DNA of 64,000 bases from Thioploca sp. (lineage in GTDB: Bacteria; Pseudomonadota; Gammaproteobacteria; Beggiatoales; Beggiatoaceae): assembly GCA_012032555.1 (NCBI GenBank), contig JAAUSR010000002.1:62001-126000 (forward strand). Reading direction: 5' to 3'. A program made the translations under genes and the position numbers. How positions within the stretch are numbered: the first letter of the stretch is position 1; every line of letters starts with the position of its first letter. Under the pieces are notes generated by a model. It ran no database searches. It was not told where the DNA came from and worked only from the letters and a program-made list of their open reading frames with translations. Below are positions 52,941 through 61,645 of the stretch, one piece after another.

Positions 52941-53011
52941 CAATGCTATTAAGTTAAGCGAGTTGATCTCCATTTAGTACATACCTGACGGTTCACTGTT
53001 ATTAAATTAAG
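52941..53011. repeat. Two degenerate copies of the CTTAACTTAATGGCAGTG repeat
   Basis: CAATGCTATTAAGTTAAG (52941-52958) and CACTGTTATTAAATTAAG (52994-53011) are both minus-strand versions of the motif, each with two or three changes. A further plus-strand version is at 53410-53427 (CTTAACTTAGTGGCATTG). All are in the gap between the ABC-F and NRPS genes. Confidence 0.5.
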
Positions 53012-53165
53012 CCGTTTTCTCCCCTTTTTCAAACTAATCTTTATCCATCAGTAGGAAGATCAAAATAATTTTAAAAGGAATTAAAAATAAACACCGCTTT
53101 AGTAAAGTTATTGAGACATTGTAATCCGTGCTAGATAACAGTCGCACCCGGTAACATAAAAATAG

Positions 53166-53414
53166 CTACAAAAAAAAGCAGATGAAGCAAAATATCGGGT
53201 AATAAAAGAGTTAAGAGCGGTCGGCAATGAGCTATTAAGAGAATGGGCTAAGGAAAGAGTTAAAACAAGCGTAAAAAAGTTAAGGATAAAGCAAGAAAAA
53301 GTGAGGCATAATGGCAAAAAACTGCATTAACATACTACCTTTAATGGAGATAGAAGTAACCAAAATAGTTTTCAAATATATGGCGCTGGGGTGATTTATT
53401 GGTTTGATCCTTAA
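53166..53414 (+). pseudogene. Transposase N-terminal remnant (family uncertain)
   Basis: From about 53166 the plus strand encodes LQKKADEAKYRVIKELRAVG, NELLREWAKERVKTSVKKL and RIKQEKVRHNGKKLH, then TAA (53328-53330). After it the same frame continues HTTFNGDRS, and the next frame gives MEIEVTKIVFKYMAL, which looks like the original continuation. The pattern (helical N-terminus, GNELL-x-EW, then LHWHTTFG-x-IEV) reminds me of ISKra4-type transposases in cyanobacteria and Beggiatoaceae. There is no start codon, and the gene is broken at least twice. The assignment is tentative. Confidence 0.4.
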
Positions 53415-53462
53415 CTTAGTGGCATTGATCGCGGGCTACGATTAGCGCATCCTACATGGATT

Positions 53463-56400
53463 CTATTTTACCTGAGCATCATCCAAACACCTTTTCAACC
53501 GTTCAGCAAGTATTCGAACCTGAGGTTCTTGAAGTATTTCTCGGTGTCCACCGGGAATGACATGACGAACTAGGCCACCGGTTGTAAATTCAGACCAGCG
53601 CTTTGCCCAAGGTCCCTCGCCTTGGTTTTCTAAAGCTTCAAACTCACTGCTCCGAAACAAAATAACTTTGCCCGAATAAACTGGAATTCTATAATTCATA
53701 TTAGCCATCTGGTGAGCGGCCATAACGTTTTCAAGGCGACGGCGGTGTTGCGGATTCAGTTTCATTTTGAACCAACGGTAACGGCGGTTCATAAAATCCT
53801 TTAAGGCAGAGTATAGTTGATACCACTGACCACGTCGATAATGATAAATAGTACGATAGATATAATAACTGAGAGAATTTAAATTTTCAAATTCAGCCCA
53901 CTGAGGTAATTTGGAAACAATAGGTGCACCGGGATCCAATAAAGCTAGCAGAGCTATAGAGTCACCTTGTACTTGAAGTTGTTGTGCCATCTCCCAAGCG
54001 ATATGACTTCCAAAACACAAACCAGCCAAATAATAAGGTCCATCTGGTTGAAAAGTTCGTACTTCCTTAAGATAATAATCGGCCATTTCCTCGACCCGAT
54101 TGTGAGGAGCCTGTTTGCCATCTAAGCCCAGTGGCTGTAACCCATAAACGGGCTGATCTGAACCTAAATGACGCACTAAATCAATAAATCCAGTGACCGT
54201 GTTCCCAGCCGGGGGTATACAAAAAAGAGGGGGTTTAGAACCGTGAGGTTGAAGAGGCACCAGTGACAAATAAGAAGTTGAGTCTCTGGTTTGATAAAGA
54301 ATATGAGCTAATTGTTCAACCGTTGGGGCTTGGAACAGGGTAGCTAAAGGCAGATTTTGGCCTAGTTTTTTCTCAATCTTGCTTAACAAGATCACGGCTA
54401 ATAAGGAATGCCCACCCAAATCAAAAAAGTTGTCATAAATACCAACTCGTTTAACTCCCAACACTTCCGCCCAAATTTCGGCTAACCGTTTTTCCGTTTG
54501 GGTACGAGGAGCAACAAACGGTTTTGCTGAGACTTCTAAGTTTACCGATAATTGAGAAAGTGCACGGCGGTCGATCTTACCATTAGGTGTGAGTGGTAAG
54601 TGTTCCAAAGAGACAAAAGCCACTGGTATCATATAATCGGGTAGTTTCTCTTGAAGAAAAGCACGTAATTCACTTGGTTCAATGAGTTGTCCCGGCTGAA
54701 GGACTAAATAGGCCACTAAACGTTTCTCACCTGATTCTGATTCCTGGACAATAACTACATCTTCTTGGATGGTTGGATAACTTGCTAACACCACTTCAAT
54801 TTCACCAAGCTCAATACGGAAACCTCGAATCTTAACTTGATTATCGATACGACCTAAAAATTCAATATTACCATCAGGTAAATAGCGTACTAAGTCACCG
54901 GTTTTATAGAGGCGTGAATGGGAACTGAAGGGGTTGCTAATGAATTTTTCGGTGGTTAATTGGGGGCGATTAAGATAACCTTGAGCTAATCCAGCACCAC
55001 CAATATAGAGTTCTCCTGGCACACCAATAGGTACCGGTTGGTGATTTTGATCTAAAACATAAACTTGGGTGTTAGCAATCGGGCGACCGATAGGTATATT
55101 AGTTACCCCTGCTGGGACCTCGGTTACTAAATACCAAGTAGTAAAAGTAGTATTTTCGGTTGGCCCATAAACATGCAATAACCGTTGTGGTGGACCGTGG
55201 TTAAGTATTTTAGCAACCCATTTAGGTTCAACGGCTTCGCCGCCAAAGAGTACCTGTCGCATACCCTGAAAAATCGTCGGTTGCTCCCGCGCTAACTGAT
55301 TGAATAGAGCCGTTGTTAAAAAGATGACACTGATCTTGTGTTCACGCAGATAAGCAGCCAAGTTGGGGGGTGAGAGCAGGATATCTTTTGTTATCCCAAT
55401 AAGTTGTGCACCCTGGAGGAGTGCTCCCCAAATTTCAAAGGTTGCGGCATCAAAAGAAATATTTGACGCTTGGGCAACTCGGTCGGAAGTTTCTAAATGG
55501 ATGTATTGGCTGTTAAAGATAAGACGGTTGATGGCTTGATGAGGAATGGCTACTCCCTTCGGTTGGCCGGTTGACCCAGACGTATATATCACATAAGCCA
55601 AGTTGGTTGATTTGACCTGGTGGCTCGGGTTTGTTATAGGGTATGGTAACCGGGCTGCCGTTTCAACATCCAAATAAACTATTGTTACCCTGGTTTCAGG
55701 TAGTTGTTTGGCTAAGTGGGATTGAGTTAACAATATAGGAACGGGGGTATCTTCTAACATAAAGGCCAAACGTGCCTTGGGATAAGTGGGATCCATCGAT
55801 AAGTAGGCCCCGCCAGCTTTGAGAATTCCTAATAAACCGATCACCATAGACACCGAACGCTCTATGCAGATAGCTATCAAGGCCGCCGGTTTGACTCCCA
55901 AAGCGATGAGATGATGTGCGAGTTGATTCGCTTGGCGATTTAATTCACTATAGGTCAGTTGTTGATTTTCAAAAACCACGGCCACGGCATCCGGGGTTTT
56001 TTCAGCTTGAGCCTCAAATAACTGATGAATACACCGATCTTGAGGGTAATCGGTGGCGGTTTCATTCCAGGCTAACAGTTGTTGTTGTTCAGCAACGGTA
56101 AGTAATGGTAATTTATGCAGAGGTGTTTGTGGATTGTCCACAATACCAGTTAATAAAGTTTGCCAGTGACCTAATAAACGTTCTATCGTCGTACATTCAA
56201 ATAAATCAGTATTGTATTCTAACCAACCGAGCAGCCCTGATGAAGTGGTTTCATTGAGTGACAGAGTCAAGTCAAATTTTGCGATCACACTTTGCCATTC
56301 TAAAGTAGTTAAATGAAGCCCAGTGAATTCTAACTCTGTTCGAGGCGCATTTTGTAACACGAATAGGACTTGAAACAACGGTGAATGACTTAAATTTCGA

Positions 56401-59400
56401 GTTGGATTGAGTTTCTCCACTAACTTTTCGAAAGGAATATCTTGATGAGAGTAAGCTTCTAAGGCAACTCGCCGAGCTTGTTGCAAAACGGCATCAAAAG
56501 TGGGATTACCACTCAAATCCAGACGCAAGACCAAGGTATTAACAAAGAAACCGATTAGCGGTTCGGTTTGGCGATGGGTCCGATTGGCGATGGGAGAGCC
56601 AATGACAATGTCGGTTTGACCACTGTAGCGAGATAATAAGGTAGCCCAAGCTGACCACAAAGTCATAAACAAGGTGGTGCCAGCGTGTTGGCTAAGGTGT
56701 TTCAGTTGTGTGGTCAATTCGGGTGACAGGGAAATGGGAATATGGGCACCTTGGAAACGTTGTACTGGTGGACGTGGATGGTCAGTTGGTAATTCGAGTA
56801 AGACTGGAGCGTCAGCCAGTTGTTGTTTCCAATAAATTAATTGTTGTTCCAGGATATCTCCCGTGAGCCATTGCCGTTGCCAGTGAGCAAAGTCTACATA
56901 CTGAACCGGCAATGGGGACAAGGGAGATGGTTGACCTTGTGAAAACGCTTGATAAAGTGTTGATAATTCACGAAGCAAAACGCCTATAGACCAACCATCA
57001 CTGATAATGTGGTGCATCGTTAATATTAGAATGTGCGATTCAATTCCCAAATGTAGCAATATTGCTCGGAATAAAGGCCCTTGTTCTAAGTCAAAGGGAC
57101 GTTGGGCTTCCTCATTAACAAGGCGTTGAACTTCATGTTCTCGTTCTTCAACACTTAAAATGTGTAAATCAAACAGTGGCAACGATCCATGCTCAACTGG
57201 AGAAATGACTAACACGGGTTGTCCTTCAACCGTTTTAAAGGTTGTTCGTAGGGTCTCATGGCGTTGTACTACAGTTTGTAAACTCTTTTCAAGAGCCGTT
57301 TGGTTTAAGAATCCTTCTAAGCGCCGTGCCGAAGAGATATTATAAGTTGCACTAGCTCCCTCTAGTTGGTTTAAGAACCACAAACGCTGTTGGGCAAAAG
57401 AGAGCGGGAGCATTTTTGACCGATCCACCGAGGTGATTGACGGTAAAAGGGTCTGATAAGATGTCGCATCTAGTTTATGGCTCAAACCAGCGATAGTTGG
57501 TGATTCAAATAACTGACGTAAGGGCAATTCAATTTTAAAAGTTTCACGAATTCTCGACATCATTTGGGTAGCCAAGAGAGAATGTCCACCCAATTCAAAA
57601 AAATTATCGTGAACACCGACTCGCTCAACTTCCAGTACTTGGCTCCAAATTCCCGCTAATAATTCTTCTTCCTCAGTTCGAGGGGCGACAAAAGTTTTTT
57701 TGGGTAACTGATAGCTCGCTATGGCAAATTGAGATAAGGCTCGGCGGTCGACCTTATTATTGGGTGTGAGTGGCAAATGATCCAAAGAAACAAAGGCTAG
57801 AGGTATCATGTAATCGGGGAGTTTTTCTTGAAGAAAAGCACGTAATTCACTTGGCTCAATGAGTTGTCCCAGCTGAGGGACCAAATAGGCCACTAAACGT
57901 TTCTCACCCGCTTCCGATTCTTGGACAACGACGACATCTTCTTGTATGGTCGGATGACTTGCCAAGACCGCTTCGATTTCACCAAGCTCAATACGGAAAC
58001 CTCGAATCTTGACTTGATTATCGATACGACCTAAAAATTCAATATTACCATCGGGTAAATAACGCGCTAAGTCACCGGTTTTATAGAGACGTGAATGGGG
58101 ATCATTGCTGAAGGGATTCTTAATAAATTTTTCAGCAGTTAAGTCAGGACTATTCCAGTAACCGCGAGCTAAACCAGCACCACCGATGTGAAGTTCTCCT
58201 GGGACACCGATAGGAACTCTTTGAAGATTTGAATCTAAAAGATAAACTTGGGTATTAGCAATGGGATAGCCTATAGCAATGGTGTTGACAGAAGCACTCA
58301 TTGTTATGGCTGATACTTGAGTCATCGTTGAATAAATTGTAGTTTCGGTGGGACCATACAAATTCCACAAGGTTTGGCCTTTTTCCAACAATTGTGTCGC
58401 CAATGTAGAGGGGCAGGCTTCACCACCACAGAGTATTTTCAATTGAGGAGAATTATCCCAACTCGCAGCTAGCAGTAACTGCCATGTTGCTGGTGTTGCC
58501 TGTAGAATGGTAACGTTCCCCAATTTTAATTGGTCTAATAACTGAAAACCATCAGCAGCTACTTCACGACTAACTAATACGATCTTTGCGCCGGTAATCA
58601 GCGGCAAGTAGAGTTCTAGTGCGGCAATATCAAAAGAGAGTGTGGCGATAGCAAGTAGTACATCATTTGAAGTCAATTCTAGCTGTTGATGCATAGACAC
58701 TAATAAATTGAGTAATGATGAATGACAAATTTGTACACCTTTCGGTTTCCCAGTTGAACCCGAGGTGTAAATTACATAAGCCAAATTAGTAGGGTTCACT
58801 TCACCTAAAGGATTCGCTACGCTTAATAATGATCGTGCCGGGATCTCCATATCTAAACAAATGATCTTTGCTGGCGTTTCCGGCAATCCATCGATTAACT
58901 GGGATTGAGTCAATAGTACCGATATTTGAGAATTTTCCAACATAAAGGCTAAACGCGCCTTAGGATAAGTGGGATCCAGCGGCAAGTAGGCACCTCCCGC
59001 TTTGAGAATTCCGAGCAAACCGCTCATCATAATAAGTGAACGTTCTACACAAATACCCACCAAAACTTCCGGTTTGACTCCCAAAGCAGTAAGATGATGT
59101 GCGAGTTGATTCGCTTGGCGATTTAATTCACTATAGGTCAGTTGTTGATTTTCAAAAACCACGGCCACGGCATCCGGGGTTTTTTCAGCTTGATCCTCAA
59201 ATAACTGATGAATACACCGATCTTGAGGGTAATCGGTGGCGGTTTCATTCCAGGCTAACAGTTGTTGTTGTTCAGCGACGGTAAGTAATGGTAATTCATG
59301 CAGGGGCATTTGGGGATTGTCCACAATGCCAATTAATAAGGTGAGTAAATGGCCTGACAAACGTTCTATCGTCGCACGTTCAAATAAATCGGTATTGTAT

Positions 59401-60746
59401 TCTAACCGACCTCTTAGCCCAGAAGATGTTTCAGTCAGTTCCAAGGTGAGGTCAAATTTAGCGATAACACTTTCAAATTCTAAAGTAGTAAAATTCAGCC
59501 CGGCTAATTCCCAATCGGGTTTTGGTACGTTCTGTAACACCATCATCACCTGAAACAGGGGCGAATGACTCAGGTTCCGGGCCGGCTTGAGTTCCTCTAC
59601 TAACTTTTCAAAGGGAATATCTTGATAAGAATAGGCTTCTAAAGCGATTCGCCGAGCTTGTTGCAAAACGGCATCAAAAGTGGGATTACCACTCAAATCC
59701 AGACGCAAGACCAAGGTATTGACAAAGAAACCGATTAGCGGTTCGGTTTGGCGATGGGTCCGATTGGCGATGGGAGAGCCAATGACAATGTCGGTTTGAC
59801 CACTGTAGCGAGATAATAAGGTAGCAAAAGCTGACCACAAAGTCATAAACAAGGTGGTGCCAGCGTGTTGGCTAAGGTGTTTCAGTTGTGTGGTCAATTC
59901 TAGTGACAGGGAAATAGGAATATGGGCACCTTGGAAACGTTGTACTGGTGGACGTGGATGGTCAGTTGGTAATTCGAGTAAAACTGGAGCGTCAGCCAGT
60001 TGTTGTTTCCAATAAATCAATTGTTGTTCCAGGATATCTCCCGTGAGCCATTGCCGTTGCCAGTGAGCAAAATCGGCATATTGAATGGGTAATGGGGATA
60101 AAGGAGACGGTTTGCCGTTTAAAAAGGCTTCGTAAAGAATGGAAAGTTCTTGAAATAAAATTCCCGTTGACCAACCATCGGAGGCAATGTGATGTATCAC
60201 TAACAGTAAGATATGCTCGGTGGGTTCTAACTGTAATAAAGTGGTTCGCAGCATCAAATCTGAGGATAAATTGAAGAGACGTTGACTGGCCTCATTAATC
60301 AAATGTTGAACTTGAGCTGCTTGCTGGCTTCGAGTTTTTCCCTCTTCCACAGCAATCACTGGCAATTCCACCGTTTGGCTTTCGGTAATAAGTGATTTTG
60401 GCTTGCCATCCACAGAGACAAAAGTAGTACGTAGGACCTCATGACGGACCACAATGGCATCCAAGGCTTGTTGCAAGACATCCACATTGAGCGTCCCACT
60501 CAATCGTATGGCTTTGGTGACATTATAGAAAGGGCTATCTGGTTCGAGTTGTTGCAAAAACCATAATCTCTGCTGGGCAAAAGAGAGTGGAACGGTTTCC
60601 TGATTGACTCGGCGTGGAATCGCTGGTTGCCCCGTTGCTGCTGACTCTTGTTTTTTGATGAGCCTTTGCTTAAGGAGAGCACGTTTGACGGGTGAAAGTG
60701 TCGGCTGCTTATTGCTCAGCGTTTCTTGAGGAGATAGCTTGTTCAT
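53463..60746 (-). CDS. Two-module non-ribosomal peptide synthetase, C-A-T-C-A-T-TE
   Basis: The 2427-residue enzyme starts at ATG 60746 and overlaps the upstream gene by ATGA. Domains: C1 (about 50-480, HHIASDG), A1 (about 510-1010), T1 (LGGHSLL near 1054), C2 (about 1100-1540, HHIISDG), A2 (about 1565-2065), T2 (LGGHSLL near 2114) and TE (about 2180-2425). Reading the ten specificity positions by eye gives DILQLGLIYK for A1, very close to a known glycine code, and DAFFLGVTFK for A2, an aliphatic (Ile/Val) type. The TE nucleophile elbow is AGLCFGS, with Cys2244 where Ser is usual. A first C domain without a loading A domain implies that a starter acyl group comes from the ligase-carrier protein at 61646-63520. 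The likely product is a short acylated or capped dipeptide; no tailoring or export gene is in the window. Confidence 0.92.
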   Translation of the reverse strand: MNKLSPQETLSNKQPTLSPVKRALLKQRLIKKQESAATGQPAIPRRVNQETVPLSFAQQRLWFLQQLEPDSPFYNVTKAIRLSGTLNVDVLQQALDAIVVRHEVLRTTFVSVDGKPKSLITESQTVELPVIAVEEGKTRSQQAAQVQHLINEASQRLFNLSSDLMLRTTLLQLEPTEHILLLVIHHIASDGWSTGILFQELSILYEAFLNGKPSPLSPLPIQYADFAHWQRQWLTGDILEQQLIYWKQQLADAPVLLELPTDHPRPPVQRFQGAHIPISLSLELTTQLKHLSQHAGTTLFMTLWSAFATLLSRYSGQTDIVIGSPIANRTHRQTEPLIGFFVNTLVLRLDLSGNPTFDAVLQQARRIALEAYSYQDIPFEKLVEELKPARNLSHSPLFQVMMVLQNVPKPDWELAGLNFTTLEFESVIAKFDLTLELTETSSGLRGRLEYNTDLFERATIERLSGHLLTLLIGIVDNPQMPLHELPLLTVAEQQQLLAWNETATDYPQDRCIHQLFEDQAEKTPDAVAVVFENQQLTYSELNRQANQLAHHLTALGVKPEVLVGICVERSLIMMSGLLGILKAGGAYLPLDPTYPKARLAFMLENSQISVLLTQSQLIDGLPETPAKIICLDMEIPARSLLSVANPLGEVNPTNLAYVIYTSGSTGKPKGVQICHSSLLNLLVSMHQQLELTSNDVLLAIATLSFDIAALELYLPLITGAKIVLVSREVAADGFQLLDQLKLGNVTILQATPATWQLLLAASWDNSPQLKILCGGEACPSTLATQLLEKGQTLWNLYGPTETTIYSTMTQVSAITMSASVNTIAIGYPIANTQVYLLDSNLQRVPIGVPGELHIGGAGLARGYWNSPDLTAEKFIKNPFSNDPHSRLYKTGDLARYLPDGNIEFLGRIDNQVKIRGFRIELGEIEAVLASHPTIQEDVVVVQESEAGEKRLVAYLVPQLGQLIEPSELRAFLQEKLPDYMIPLAFVSLDHLPLTPNNKVDRRALSQFAIASYQLPKKTFVAPRTEEEELLAGIWSQVLEVERVGVHDNFFELGGHSLLATQMMSRIRETFKIELPLRQLFESPTIAGLSHKLDATSYQTLLPSITSVDRSKMLPLSFAQQRLWFLNQLEGASATYNISSARRLEGFLNQTALEKSLQTVVQRHETLRTTFKTVEGQPVLVISPVEHGSLPLFDLHILSVEEREHEVQRLVNEEAQRPFDLEQGPLFRAILLHLGIESHILILTMHHIISDGWSIGVLLRELSTLYQAFSQGQPSPLSPLPVQYVDFAHWQRQWLTGDILEQQLIYWKQQLADAPVLLELPTDHPRPPVQRFQGAHIPISLSPELTTQLKHLSQHAGTTLFMTLWSAWATLLSRYSGQTDIVIGSPIANRTHRQTEPLIGFFVNTLVLRLDLSGNPTFDAVLQQARRVALEAYSHQDIPFEKLVEKLNPTRNLSHSPLFQVLFVLQNAPRTELEFTGLHLTTLEWQSVIAKFDLTLSLNETTSSGLLGWLEYNTDLFECTTIERLLGHWQTLLTGIVDNPQTPLHKLPLLTVAEQQQLLAWNETATDYPQDRCIHQLFEAQAEKTPDAVAVVFENQQLTYSELNRQANQLAHHLIALGVKPAALIAICIERSVSMVIGLLGILKAGGAYLSMDPTYPKARLAFMLEDTPVPILLTQSHLAKQLPETRVTIVYLDVETAARLPYPITNPSHQVKSTNLAYVIYTSGSTGQPKGVAIPHQAINRLIFNSQYIHLETSDRVAQASNISFDAATFEIWGALLQGAQLIGITKDILLSPPNLAAYLREHKISVIFLTTALFNQLAREQPTIFQGMRQVLFGGEAVEPKWVAKILNHGPPQRLLHVYGPTENTTFTTWYLVTEVPAGVTNIPIGRPIANTQVYVLDQNHQPVPIGVPGELYIGGAGLAQGYLNRPQLTTEKFISNPFSSHSRLYKTGDLVRYLPDGNIEFLGRIDNQVKIRGFRIELGEIEVVLASYPTIQEDVVIVQESESGEKRLVAYLVLQPGQLIEPSELRAFLQEKLPDYMIPVAFVSLEHLPLTPNGKIDRRALSQLSVNLEVSAKPFVAPRTQTEKRLAEIWAEVLGVKRVGIYDNFFDLGGHSLLAVILLSKIEKKLGQNLPLATLFQAPTVEQLAHILYQTRDSTSYLSLVPLQPHGSKPPLFCIPPAGNTVTGFIDLVRHLGSDQPVYGLQPLGLDGKQAPHNRVEEMADYYLKEVRTFQPDGPYYLAGLCFGSHIAWEMAQQLQVQGDSIALLALLDPGAPIVSKLPQWAEFENLNSLSYYIYRTIYHYRRGQWYQLYSALKDFMNRRYRWFKMKLNPQHRRRLENVMAAHQMANMNYRIPVYSGKVILFRSSEFEALENQGEGPWAKRWSEFTTGGLVRHVIPGGHREILQEPQVRILAERLKRCLDDAQVK
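56470..56891 (-). repeat. Near-identical C-domain segments within the NRPS gene (partner 59650-60071)
   Basis: The segment 56470-56891 (C2 domain) and 59650-60071 (C1 domain), 3180 bases apart, differ at only a handful of positions over about 420 bases, whereas flanking C-domain sequence is clearly diverged. A second pair, about 55910-56120 and 59093-59303 at the C-to-A junctions, is similarly alike. This points to recent intragenic gene conversion or module duplication. Confidence 0.85.
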
Positions 60747-61591
60747 TTTTGATTTCTCCTCGCCATATTATCCTTTAAAATAGCAGTACAACTTTGTACA
60801 TCTACTTGTCCTTTGCCAGTTGGTAATAAACCATCGTTTTTATTGAGTGACTTCATCGCCGCTTCAATAGCCACTTGGGCGGCGAACAGACAAGGGGTAC
60901 TATATATCACCAGAGACACACCAGCATCCTTAAGTTCTTGTAGATGACCGACGGGAGATTTGCCACCAGCAATTTGGTTAAAGGCGATGGGCAAATTGAC
61001 TTCATTCTTCAGCGTTTTAATCAGAGCAATATCTGCTATCGCATCAACTAAGATAGCATCTGCTCCGGCTTGAGCGAATCCTCTAACTCTTCTGATGATG
61101 TCATCAAATTCGCTGGCATCGGTGCGAGCAATAACTAACATCTCGCGGCGAGTAGCTAACACACGATGTAATTTAGGCAGAAATTCTTCCAATTCCATCA
61201 GTTGTTTACCATCAAAATGACCGCATCGTCTCGGCCTTTTTTGATCTTCAATGACAATAGCCGAAGTACCTATAGCTTCTAATAGAGAAACAACATGACA
61301 TGCGGTTTCAGTGTCAGTATAGCCATCATCGATATCGACTAAAAGATGATGATGAGGTAAGACAGTTCTTACTCTTTGGACAAAGGCCACCATATCGGAC
61401 CAAGCGATAAAACCAATATCCGGCAAACCATAATAGCTAGCCGCAAAACTAAAACCACTGATGAAAATACCATCGTAAAACTGAGCAGCGAGCGAAGCCG
61501 AAAAAACGTCATAAACGCCAATAAAAGGGATTATTTCACGGGTGGTTAATTTTTGTCGCAAACTGTTCTCAAACGTGGAATGGCGTTTCAT
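60743..61591 (-). CDS. Isocitrate lyase/PEP mutase superfamily enzyme of the NRPS cluster
   Basis: The 282-residue TIM-barrel enzyme has the superfamily metal site (LLVDIDDGYTD) and the loop IEDQKRPRRCGH. The RCGH element resembles the K-(K/R)-CGH lyase motif of methylisocitrate lyase, whereas PEP mutases have EDK-x5-NS. It is therefore more likely a C-C lyase, hydrolase or decarboxylase on a small dicarboxylate than a PEP mutase. IARTDA and VDAIADIA are also typical. AAGGAG precedes ATG 61591, and its TGA overlaps the NRPS start (ATGA), so the two are translationally coupled. It probably makes or modifies the small acid used as starter unit by the adjacent ligase; this is inference from context. 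Carboxyvinyl-carboxyphosphonate phosphorylmutase is a common automatic name for such proteins. Confidence 0.8.
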   Translation of the reverse strand: MKRHSTFENSLRQKLTTREIIPFIGVYDVFSASLAAQFYDGIFISGFSFAASYYGLPDIGFIAWSDMVAFVQRVRTVLPHHHLLVDIDDGYTDTETACHVVSLLEAIGTSAIVIEDQKRPRRCGHFDGKQLMELEEFLPKLHRVLATRREMLVIARTDASEFDDIIRRVRGFAQAGADAILVDAIADIALIKTLKNEVNLPIAFNQIAGGKSPVGHLQELKDAGVSLVIYSTPCLFAAQVAIEAAMKSLNKNDGLLPTGKGQVDVQSCTAILKDNMARRNQK

Positions 61592-61645
61592 AAGTCATGC
61601 TCCTTTAAAAATTTATTTATAAATTACCGCTGGTTAATTACGTCT

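Noticed and set aside
60743-61591. Phosphonate biosynthesis (PEP mutase) in the NRPS cluster
   Set aside because: The active-site loop carries RCGH instead of the PEP mutase EDK-x5-NS motif, and no phosphonopyruvate decarboxylase is nearby.
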